NCBI GenBank assembly: GCA_003971905.1
Contig: RSEE01000090.1
Coordinates: 62,001 to 126,000, forward strand
Reading direction: 5' to 3'
From: Moniliella sp. 'wahieum'
Lineage: Eukaryota > Basidiomycota > Moniliellomycetes > Moniliellales > Moniliellaceae
DNA length: 64,000 nt
A model generated the notes under the pieces. That model saw nothing but the letters and a program-made list of their open reading frames with translations, was not told the DNA's origin and did not search any database. Below, piece after piece: positions 55,178-64,000 of this stretch (position 1 is its first letter; each line of letters opens with the position of its first letter). The position numbers and the translations under genes were made by a program.

Positions 55178-56152
55178 TTAGTTGCGTGCTGGAAGGGAGC
55201 AGGGGGAGCAACGTCAACGTTAGTACATTTACATGCATGCAAGGGAAACCAGGACGAGGGGGGCAAGCCAACGCGACGTACCTCCCAATTCGCGAATCTG
55301 GCGCTCCGAGGAAGCAATCGAGCGTTCGAGAGGAACGTGATAGTCCCGCGCCGGCCGCAATGGACCACCAAGCGGCATTGTTGTTGCTACCCGCGCCAAA
55401 GACCATGAGCGGCAAGGGAAGCATGAGGATCCAAAGGAAAAAGGTATACATCACACGCGGCGCCACCGTCTTGACCACCAGTTCCTGCGGAGGGCGGATC
55501 CCATCGGGACCGGCCTTGCCCGGCGCCCACTTCATTGTCGACAAGACTTCCACCACAAAATCGGGGGCCGTGCCAAACGCATGAGGCTGGGCCGGGAAGG
55601 CAAACTTTTTCCTCCGGTTCACGACGAAGCGCACACCCATCGCGTCGGCAATCTCCCATGCCATGGCGTACAGAAGGGTGCCTTGCACACAGAGGAAGAA
55701 GAGATAGAAGGGCAGGGCAGGGAGGTACAGCAGATCGTCGAGGGTGCCGATGTGCTTGCCATGGAACATGGTGTAGTGCATCTGGGAGTGGGTGCCGAGG
55801 ATGTAGGAAGGGATCGGGGTCAAGTAGAGCACGCCCGTGCCCAGGAGCAAGACGAGCGAGACGAAGCGGTAGCGGTAGGCGATCTTGCGGCTGCGGGCAC
55901 TCAGGCGCTGGACGGTGGCGTTCTGGGCTGGTGATGAGGAAGAAGAGGAGGGGAGGGGACCGTCAGTACGCGGGGCATGCATGGGCGGGGAGCGCCGAGG
56001 CAGGCAGAGCCAGAGGCAGAGACAGCCGACGTACCAGCGGGGTCGATGCCGCTGGTGCCCATAGGCGCTTCGTCCAGCACGGCGAGGGGGTCGTCTGCGG
56101 TGCCGTCGGCATAGTCGGGCCGGGGAGCAGGGCGGGCACGAAGGGTGGACAT
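55178..56152 (-). CDS. Unrecognised multi-pass membrane protein
   Basis: Start ATG at 56152 (MSTLRARPAPRPDYADGTAD). Exon 1 is a short Pro/Asp-rich cytosolic leader; intron 55928-56034 (GTACGT...ACCAG); exon 2 begins AQNATVQRLSARSRKIAYRY. At least three hydrophobic helices are visible: VSLVLLLGTGVLYLTPIPSY, LLYLPALPFYLFFLCVQGTL and VMYTFFLWILMLPLPLMVFG. Between them lie HYTMFHGKHIGTLDD and VRFVVNRRKKFAFPAQPHAF. After the last helix the better-looking frame reads DYHVPLERSIASSERQIREL, a short amphipathic tail; intron 55189-55281 (GTACGT...CCAG) and a final exon of four codons end at 55178. The C-terminal frame needs one register change in a GGG run. No family was recognised. It lies tail to tail with acetoacetyl-CoA synthetase, 73 bp apart. 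Confidence 0.65.
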
Positions 56153-56258
56153 GGTGGGGACGGGCAGAGGCTGGCGGGCGACACCCACAGGGCAGCAGAG
56201 TGGGTTTTCTTGGGGCGGAAGCGCGGCGCGCTCGTTTGCCTGGGCCTGGCTGGGGAGG

Positions 56259-56294
56259 GCTTGAAGCTTGAAGCTTGAAGCTTGATCGATGATC
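56259..56294. repeat. (GCTTGAA)n heptanucleotide repeat plus TGATCGATGATC
   Basis: Three and a half copies of GCTTGAA followed directly by a palindromic TGATCGATGATC. The complementary (GCTTCAA)n occurs at 61391-61412 and a related (GCGTCAA)3 at 18851-18871. Confidence 0.7.
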
Positions 56295-56595
56295 TGGCCT
56301 GCCTGGTGCGCTTCCAGGGCGCACGTAAGCAGCCCCGTCATCCAGACTGACTGGGTAACCCACCAGTCACGCCCACTGGTCCACTCCAGTCACTCAGCCA
56401 CTAGCCGTCGTCACACATCATGATCGTCGCCTCGCGTCTCCCATGCCAACGCACACGATGCATCAGCGCTCAGCCTCCCGCGCTCACGCCCTCTTGAACG
56501 GCCGCCGCCTGCCATCCGTCTCCCCCCTCAAAAATTCGGTCCTGCTGGTTCCACGTTCCACAGGGAGGACGACCCTGGGGGGACTTGAGGAAAAG

Positions 56596-56600
56596 AAAAA
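56596..56600 (-). terminator. Pol III T-tract terminator
   Basis: Five T residues on the minus strand, 7 nt past the tRNA 3' end, with a second T-rich run following. Confidence 0.6.
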
Positions 56601-56607
56601 GACTCAA

Positions 56608-56692
56608 GGGGTCCGCCCGGGATCGAACCGAGGACCACCTCTACGAGTTGGAGAAACCCTAAAGAGGCATGATACCACTACACCACGAACCC
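56608..56692 (-). tRNA. tRNA-Pro(AGG) with 13-nt intron
   Basis: Mature part matches the tRNA at 42231-42319 base for base as far as compared (acceptor GGGTTCG/CGGACCC, anticodon loop TTAGGGT, T loop TTCGATC). The intron is 13 nt against about 17 nt. Both introns begin TTTCT and end ACTCG, differing in the middle. Confidence 0.92.
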
Positions 56693-57112
56693 TCGATGTG
56701 TCTTCCGCGCCGCGTAGCCTTCTTTGGCTAGAGTGTTCCAGCATCACCCGTTCCCATATTGGCTCGGTGATCAGTCGGCCTCTCCATCCTCGCTGCGCTG
56801 CGATAATCACCGATCATGGGTTAGATCTTAGACCATCCCCGTACCGCGTAACCTGCCCGAGATCGCCGATTTTCAACTACCGCCGCGCAGTCACCACCCT
56901 TGGCTCTGTGCACCTACTTCCCAGCCTGCAACCACCAAGCCCATCGTGACCAAAGAATACAACAACAACCGGATCTCGTTGCTCGGCTCGGTACGCGGGG
57001 TTAGCTTGGCATCGTTGGGCGTGAAAAACCGTGTAAGGAGCGGGGGTAGTAGAGGGAGGGAGTGGGAGTCGGGAGTGGAGGGGGAAAAGATAGGAGGGAA
57101 GGGGGGGGGGGG
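56693..57112. other. Short intergenic region
   Basis: No gene seen. Purine-rich GGGAGTGGGAGTCGGG-type repeats at 57045-57112 border the 3' end of the next gene. Confidence 0.45.
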
Positions 57113-57921
57113 CTATCCGCCCGCCTCCAATCGTGCTAGGACCTCATCAAACCCCCACTCCTTGGCCTCGTCTTCCGCCGCCAACGAGCCATCAGCCGGG
57201 AGCTCTACCTCGTCCCGTTCGGCACGCACGACCTGAGGCTGTACCCGAGCCACATCTGCTTCGGGCAGGGGTTTGATCGTCATGGGTCGATGCAAGTTGC
57301 GGGGTGGCTGTGCGGGAGGAGGAGGGCGCATGCAAGCACGGTCGTCTGCGCTGGGCAAGGCAAAGGGGGAGTAGGGGAAGTACGGGAAGTACGGGAAGTG
57401 GGGGAAGTAGCGGGACAAGGACAAGAGCAAGGGCAAGGAGGAGGGGAGGCGAGGGAGGTGCTTGCCATGTGCTGTGTGAGCGCATGGAGTTTGCGTTGGT
57501 CCAGTTCCAGTTCCAGGGATGTGGCCAAGGCGACGAAATGGGCACGACAGCGCGGGGGTAAAGGTTGGAGCAGTAGCGCGCGTAGTTGGGCGAGTTTGCG
57601 TTCGAGCGTGGGCGTGGCCAGGTCGGTTCGCCTGCGTCGCGGAACAAAGGCCGATGCGCGCGCACGCGCTTGGCTCGTCTCCTCGACCGGGCGCTCGGGG
57701 GGAGACGGTGATGTACATGCAGTACTAGCTGGAGAGGAGCGCCCCGAGACAGAGGCACAGGCCGACTGGATCAGGGGGCTGGAGGGGGGCGTGGCCCGGG
57801 TGGGCAGGCCCTGTAAGGCAATGCACGATGCCATGCACGTTGCGTCTTCGTCGTCCGGTTGGAGGAGGGTGGGGCGATGGGCGTTGGGCGTTGGAGTGGC
57901 GATAGGGACAGAGCAGGCCAC
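57113..57921 (-). CDS. Unrecognised low-complexity protein
   Basis: Likely start at 57921 (MACSVPIATPTPNAHRPTLL). The N-terminal half is Ser/Pro/Ala-rich with one ordered-looking helical stretch, LERKLAQLRALLLQPL and CRAHFVALATSLELELDQRK. The middle is repetitive, from a TACTTCCC-type tandem repeat at about 57372-57410. The C-terminal 65 codons are acidic (MTIKPLPEADVARVQPQVVR, then WGFDEVLARLEAGG) and in a different register, so at least one frame change lies near 57370, within the repeat. No family was recognised; coding status rests on composition and the two ordered segments. Confidence 0.45.
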
Positions 57922-59049
57922 ACACCGGGGGGTCGGATGAAGAAGAACGACGGCGGGGACGGGGCAGGGGAGGGGCTGCTTTTATAGCGTCCCGGCTGTC
58001 GAGGCGAGGCGGGCGGCACGTTTAATGAGCGAGGGGGCATGCAGTATCGTTCGCTCAAGCCGGCGCGGGAGAGGCGGAGCAGAGACTGGGCTGCTGCGGG
58101 CGCCGGGAGGGGCTGGAGCGGCACAGAGGCAGTGTGCCGCACGGCCAGGCGGACGCTCAGGCCGAGTCACGCGTGACTGCCGCCTCCCGCCCCGGCCTCG
58201 GCCTCAGGCAGCAGCCGCACGGCGCCTGTGCGTGGCCCGCCAGCCCGGTGCTGCGGGCAGGTGGGGCGAGGGAGGGGTTGCGTACGTCAGCGCAACTCAG
58301 CCCGCCAAGCGCGCTGATTAATGATTCGATGCCCAGCAACCAGCAAGCAACGAGCAACGCGCACTCAGCCGCTCCCGCATTCCGCCCTGGCTCAATCCGC
58401 TCCGCCCCTGCAGGGCCAGGGGCCAATCCCGACAAGATCAGTCATAGTCATGTCCCCACACACCAACACCAACCGCTTGATTTGAAAATGGCATGGCCAT
58501 CAACTACTGCGCAGCATGTCCATCTTCGTCTGGTCATCCATAATGCATAACCAGCTGCTACTCGGGACCTCGTCATGCCCATTCTACTTGAATGTTCATC
58601 CCTGTGGCAATGTGTTCCGAAGGCTGTCGCCCACCCGCTTCGCTCCTTCCCATGTCGCATCGGCCAGACGGCCAGACTGCCTCTCCAGAATCGCACATGA
58701 ATGCGCAGTCAGTACTATCAGTGCTTGAGACAGCAGCCTACTTTTCTTTGCGCCTTGTTCCCACTAGTACTAGTAGGGATGTGGCAGTCTCATCTGTGGT
58801 AGTCTCTCAATAGTAATAAAAGCGTAGTACCACTGAAGCTACAAGTCGACCGATGAATGGCCTGGCCAGCAAGGGAAGATGAGCAACGTTATTCTATTGT
58901 CCATGATGCAGTGAGCGTCACAAGGATCACGCAAAATGAGAGGGAAAGGTACGGAAAATAGGGGGGAACTGTCCACTGGTCGGAGACTTTTTAAGCGTCA
59001 TCATGATGTCCACTGTGCAAGTCCGTGTGCGACGACGTAGGGGAACGAT
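57922..59049. other. Intergenic region
   Basis: GC-rich promoter of the 57.9-kb gene, then lower-GC DNA from 58.3 kb. No coding frame recognised. ACTAGTACTAGTAGGG at about 58766 is a short palindromic repeat. Confidence 0.5.
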
Positions 59050-60446
59050 TCAGGAGAGGGAGAAGCCAAGTCCCTCGCTCGGTGAGGGTGTGCGAGCGGT
59101 ATCGGTTGCGGTACGCTGAGACGGGGCGGACAACATTGCCTCGTGCTCATGTTGCTGCCGCTCAGTGCGTATAGAAAAGTGGGTCGGAGTGAGCGGGTAA
59201 GTTTCCGCCTGGTTTGGCAACAGCGTTTCTTCCTCCTCGTCCTCTTCAGGGTGGATGTCCAAAGACGGTCTCGGTCGTCTGTCCCCGCCCGACCACAGCG
59301 CACGATGTGCACCACTCGTCCCACCGAAGGCACCAGCTTGGCCCGTTGCAGTAGTCCGTAGATGACCACGCCAAGGCCCAGGAGGAAGAGGTACTTCCCC
59401 CCCCGGCCCAACGCTTTGATCCACCCGGCATCGTTGGCGTGCCAAGAAGAGCCGTAGAAGTGTTTGAAGAACGCAGTTTGCCGAGCCACCTTAGGCGGAA
59501 GGTTTTTGCCGTACAAGGATTTAGGAAGGACGCGGATTCCGTTCAACGCGGGCGGGTGCTCCGTGTCGGAAGGGAGGGTGACGCCGTTGGCATCGACCCA
59601 AAGCGCGTAGCTAGCACTGACCAGCATCGGTCCGGTGGAGAACATGACGGTGGGGTAGTTGAGCAAGTAGTTGTGGTTGAAGAGGAGGAGGTGGATCAAA
59701 AGTCGCTCCATAAATGGGTGCCTGGGCGTGATGAAGATCAAGTCGTTCGATACCCCGACCGGTATCGTCTGAGGCAAGATGGCGTCAAAGCTCAGCAGTG
59801 GGTCCATGGGTTTGAGACAGCCCATATCCAAGTCCATGTACACGCCGCCAAGTGATGCAGGACAAAGTAGCGGATTGCATCGGCACGCTGGATGGGGTAA
59901 GGATAGGCATCAAAGGTCGAGAGAAACCAGTGGTAGTGCTCCTCAATAAACGCGCGCGAGCTCTCGTCCGTCCAGAGAATGTAGTCACTGAGTGATCTCA
60001 CAAAGTCAGGGCCTGAGAGCGGGTGCGGGGGAGGTGAAGTACCTGTTCCCTCCTCCGAGCAAGGAAAAGTAGGAGACGTACTAGTCAGGATGCATCTCCC
60101 GGCACTCTTCCCGCACCGGGACCCACTTATCCGGAAGAGTATCTGTCTTCCACGTCTGGTGGATTAGCCGAGGAATCTTCTCGCCTGGGTGAGTCTTCTT
60201 GGGCGCCACGCCCGGGGTAAAGTGACCACCGTACATGGCAAAGTCCGGGGAAGAGGAGGAGTTGCTGGGTGGTGCAGTCTGAGCCCAGGAAGAGACGATC
60301 ATCTGCACCTCCTCGGGGGTAATCATGGCGCGCTTGTCGACATGATACAAACTCCAGACAGAGCCAAGGACAACGCAGGTGCCGAGCAAGACGAGGACGA
60401 TACAACCGATCAGAACTGAGATGATGCGCCGTGAATTCACGGCCAT
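59050..60446 (-). CDS. SUR1: Inositol phosphorylceramide mannosyltransferase (Sur1/Csg1/Csh1, GT32)
   Basis: Catalytic subunit of MIPC synthase in the Golgi; adds mannose to inositol phosphorylceramide. The start at 60446 opens MAVNSRRIISVLIGCIVLVL, a type II signal anchor. Then KIPRLIHQTWKTDTLPDKW, REECREMHPD, intron 59987-60081 (GTACGT...TCAG), DYILWTDESSRAFIEEHY, STFDAYPYPIQRADAIRYFV and GGVYMDLDMGC with the DXD motif (DLD), HPFMERLLIHLLLFNHNYLL, PTVMFSTGPMLVSASYALW, LPKSLYGKNLPP and HFYGSSWHANDAGW. A second hydrophobic helix follows (YLFLLGLGVVIYGLLQ). The acidic tail ending at 59050 (SLDIHPEEDEEEETLLPN) is preferred over the alternative frame ending at 59001. Register changes are few: one at HHL-GGVY and one in the tail. 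Confidence 0.9.
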
Positions 60447-63400
60447 ATCAGACGAAAGGAACAGTAATCGTCGAGTGCTAGAAGGCGTTCGTGTGTGGCA
60501 CGGGTGGGGGGGGGTGCAGATGTTGTGTGGTGGTGATGACCCTGGTCGTAATAACCGCGATTATTGATCGATCAGCACAGCGCCCATCAGCCTGAGCGAT
60601 CATCGGTTACCGCTCCGTCTTTGTCGACGCACATGTATACAGTGCGGCGTGGTGGGGCCGCTGGGGCCCAGCATTTGCCGCTCAGGTAGGCGCCTGTAGG
60701 CGCTCAGGCTGAAGAGTGGCACAGCGCAGCCTGAAGACTGCGACCGACAACTGCGAGGCGATTATCGATTATCAATTACCGAGCGCCCACAAGAACGAAC
60801 GCCGGGCACACGCCGCATAGATAAACGGTGATGCATGCATGATGTACGATGCTCGCTTGGGGCTTGAGCACACGGAGTATACGCAGACGGAGTACTGACT
60901 GTACTGGGGAGTGAACGTTGAACTGAGTACTGCTTATAGCCTTGGAGCGCCTGGGCGCTGAGTGCTCAATTTGGCCGGCGTGGTTGGAGGAAAGCCTGGG
61001 TACACTGTCCCCATGCCTCCGCCCCTCCGCCAATTTCCCCAAAAGAGGCTGAGCGTTTGGGCTGAGCTTGAGGGGCGAGCCCGAGCAGCTGGCAGGTGGC
61101 TGTGACTGGCCTGAGGCCTGATGCCTCGTCTGTGGGTATCGTCCCTGTGCGAGAGTTGTTCGGAATGTGGCTGGCTGAAGTGGGTTGCTGATGCGATGCG
61201 TCGCCCACGTGCCCCAAAACGACACCTAGCTAGCTATAGCTACTAGGCCACTCCTCGTCAGCTGATCCACATGTCAGAGGGGGGCAGCATCAGGGCCAGC
61301 AGGCTGGGGCAGCCACCACTCTCCACAGGTACACTGAGTATACTGACTTTGAATATATGTCTTCGATTCTACAAGCTTCAGACTATAATAGCTTCAAGCT
61401 TCAAGCTTCAAGCAGTACACCAAAAAAGCCATGCAGTTTGCCCCTCCCTCTCAAGAAGCGCAGAGTCTTATCTGGTGCCACTTCCCACTCGTCTTCTTCT
61501 CCCATCCGATCCTAGATCCTAACCCTCAACAGTTTTAGTAGGCTCGATCTCTGCCCCTCTGCTTCTCGCCACTGCCACATTGCGCACAACTGCTCATATA
61601 CAACCTCGCTATTATAGGAGGGAAGCCAAGATGTCATCACGTTTAGCGCTTAGCCCAACAGGAACCAGTACCTGCTACGGGCCCATACGCACTTACATCG
61701 GTCCTAGGTCCTATTAAGGTTCGGTGCTTTGTCCGCAATCTTATTATTAACATATTATCTAGAGATTGAACGTTCAACAGAGCTCGCTCTCAAGCCCAAT
61801 CAAGTTCGGGAGGGTAAAGCTTTCGAGCCATGGCCGGGGTTCCGAGCGGCCATAACATGCATAATCGACCTACGCATCCTTGACGACGACAGTCTGTTAC
61901 TAGGGTTCTCCTGCGCGGCCCTCAATGGATCGGTGACGCTCGCCTAGCCGAGCGGAAGAGTTCCGCTCGCAGGCCGCGCACGCCCTGCTCGCTCCATCTC
62001 CCTTCTCTCTCTCCTTTCTCCTTCCCTTCAGACGTTGTTTGAAGACTTGTGGCTCACCACTTTGCCTTCACGCCTTGTCTGAAGCTGCTTTGCAGCTGAT
62101 CCATAGGATCGCGAGTGCTCCCAAGTCGCACTCTAGCACAGTCGCCCCTTGCCCCTTTATATTTTCTGTTTTGTTATTACCCAATTATATAGTACCTCTC
62201 GTTCCTATTACGGACAGAGCGCTACGGATAAGTTTGTTTCTTTGTTCCTCTCGCCCGCGAACGGTCTCCCCTGTGGTAAGATTTCACTGCACCCCAGTGC
62301 CTTGTTTATCCCCCCACCATTCCCCCTCCACTGCATTGTGTCCCTGCCTGTAAACAGTCAATGGTCCGTATTGGATTTTCCCCACCATCCATTCTTGGCA
62401 TCTTTCAACAAGCTTCACCTCCTGTCTTCGCTTATATATCCCATCAGCGTGTCTACACCTTCATCGTCAACTAATCCGTACGGTAGAGGCAACTCCGCCT
62501 CTTAGTTGCCTTTAACCCCTATAGACACCGACGGTCAGCCTTCAGGTCAGCGCTCAGCGTCCCGGCAAATGGATCAACAGGTCCACACGTTACATCCGGC
62601 GTATATCACGCGGAGCGCCCCCTATTGTGCATAAGGAAAGCGGTGTAAAATGCACACAGGCGCCAACACTCCTTAGATCCCCCAAGAGAATCAGGTCGTT
62701 GCAGGGAGCTTCGGTCCAACAATATTCTCCTCATCCTTGTTCCTTCAGTAGAGGGGCGTACTAAGAGACCTGTTAATGGTTCCTTTACTCCCATATTTCT
62801 TGCGTTGAGTCTATTCCCTTCTTTTATATAGATCCTGGTTGCATACCCCTTGAACCGGAATGTTTTCCCTTGGTGGGCCATCACTTCAATCAGTCCTTGA
62901 GCCCGAACGACTTCTATATTTACCTTCTGTAGGAGCTTTTTTACACAACTATAACTACGCCCGTTTAGTTCTAACGACCAACACATATATGTATGTAGTG
63001 GACGGCAGTCACTACCAGATGAGTTGCGAAGAAACGACAGAGGGTTGACCTGACATAACACTGCAGAACCACGTCTCATGAGAAAGATTTCGGACACCGT
63101 TGCGCTTGACAGGAAGGTCCTGTATCATTGTCCGCAGATTCTTGTTCCCGAAAGTAATAGTTGTACTGGCATGCCTGACAAAGATTGGTAGGCATGTATT
63201 CTGACTCTGAAAACGTTGAATCCATATGTAGCTGGGAACGTCTTGCTGCTTCCCCTTTTGATTTCTTGGCGGATTTGGTTCAGCGTATATACCGGGTGGG
63301 AATTTTATGTTCGCCAAGCTTACCAGCGGTTCGTGAGGAGCAAGAGGAGCTCTTTCCTGGCAGCAAGAGAATGGATACAAATATCGAAGAGTGTTATGAA

Positions 63401-64000
63401 AGACTTTCAGAATTCACTGAATCTAGCAGGAGTGTGGAGGAAGACATGGGGTCAGAAGTGAATGGATGCATATCATCAGTGGGTAGGCACATTATAAGAG
63501 TGTGGATCTAAAGACACCCGCTTCTTCCCGTTTTGCTGTGTGCGTGGGATTTTAAGAAATTAAAGGCTGTTCGAGGTTCTTGATAGTGAGTTCGGACGCA
63601 TGTGCTCTCGCCTTTCATCCCTTCCGATAACTGAAACTCAGATTCGTAGGGTCATCGGGCGCTTATAGCCTGTCAATACCGTAGCATCTATCGAGTTCAT
63701 CTTCCCACATACTTCCTCGGAACCGTCATCGTCCGATATGTGTTATTACTCCTCTCGGACTGTCTCTCCGAAGAACGTCTTCCCGAAGAACCTCTTGAGC
63801 TTGGGTTTCCAAACATTGGGCATTCTAATCCGAAGCGTTCACGGAAGACCTGGCACGGTGCGGGCGCTTGGAAAGTGACCCCCCATAATAGTTTTTGTAG
63901 GCGGGCGGAGGGCGAAGTAGCGGTGTTTTAGTAATTGCAGTGCCAACGGTGCGGTGCCCTCATCCTCCCCCCTCTTGCGCTTTATGGGCCAGGGCGGTTG
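60447..64000. other. Gene-poor right end of the window
   Basis: No recognisable gene in 3.5 kb. It starts with palindromic TTATTGATCGATCAG and ATTATCGATTATCAATTA words (60555, 60770). Base composition drops from about 61.6 kb. Short frames at 63.2-63.5 kb look random. Confidence 0.5.
61391..61412. repeat. (GCTTCAA)n heptanucleotide repeat
   Basis: Three copies, the reverse complement type of the repeat at 56259. Confidence 0.7.

Larger units (their letters stand above)
56153..56607. other. Short intergenic region with heptanucleotide repeat
   Basis: Promoter side of the membrane-protein gene; carries the (GCTTGAA)n run and adjoining TGATCGATGATC palindrome at 56259-56294. No gene seen. Confidence 0.5.

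Noticed and set aside
1-64000. CRISPR arrays, bacterial operons, prophage
   Set aside because: No regularly spaced direct repeats with unique spacers; spliceosomal introns and gene content are fungal.

Overview
The window is nuclear DNA of a GC-rich fungus, most likely a basidiomycete. The genes carry short spliceosomal introns (about 50-215 nt; donors mostly GTACGT, GTGAGT or GTATGT; CTGAC/CTAAC branch sites). The gene set is fungal: sterol glucosyltransferase, Fet4-type iron permease, glyoxal oxidase, MIPC mannosyltransferase, Hem25 glycine carrier, Atg8, a Dlp1/PDSS2-type polyprenyl synthase subunit. Class or genus cannot be assigned from the sequence alone.

Layout. 1-3.6 kb: sterol 3-beta-glucosyltransferase (ATG26), running off the left edge. 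3.6-7.5 kb: repeats and a possible multi-exon gene of unknown function on the minus strand. 7.5-9.3 kb: a three-exon gene resembling the C-terminal part of large transposon-derived fungal proteins. 9.3-16.9 kb: a gene-poor, AT-richer stretch. 16.9-20 kb: mitochondrial tyrosyl-tRNA synthetase and translation factor eEF1B, divergent, with four tandem CACGTG boxes between them. 20-24 kb: LTR relics and a CpG-rich leader. 24-26.5 kb: a two-RRM RNA-binding protein. 27.9-30.1 kb: Fet4-like permease. 32.3-35.6 kb: Dlp1/PDSS2-like CoQ subunit and Rho-GDI. 36.4-39 kb: secreted glyoxal oxidase. 39.3-41.5 kb: HEM25 and ATG8, divergent. 42.2-44.6 kb: an intron-bearing tRNA-Pro(AGG) and a flavin monooxygenase. 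45.4-47.3 kb: homoserine/serine O-acetyltransferase. 47.8-55.1 kb: acetoacetyl-CoA synthetase, split by a 5.06 kb Ty1/copia element. 55.2-60.4 kb: an unknown membrane protein, a second tRNA-Pro(AGG), an unrecognised gene, and the Sur1/Csg1-like mannosyltransferase. 60.4-64 kb: no recognisable gene.

The genes are not an operon-like unit; they are mostly housekeeping genes (mitochondrial translation, haem and ubiquinone supply, autophagy, membrane lipids). Two themes stand out. First, the copia element is young: nearly identical LTRs, a 5-bp target duplication, and insertion inside the coding region of acetoacetyl-CoA synthetase. Second, many conserved host genes read correctly only if one unit of a mono- or dinucleotide doublet is assumed missing from the given sequence, often several times per gene, while other multi-kilobase frames are clean. 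Consensus error is the simplest explanation, but this affects every gene model here, so exact ends and lengths of host CDS features are approximate.
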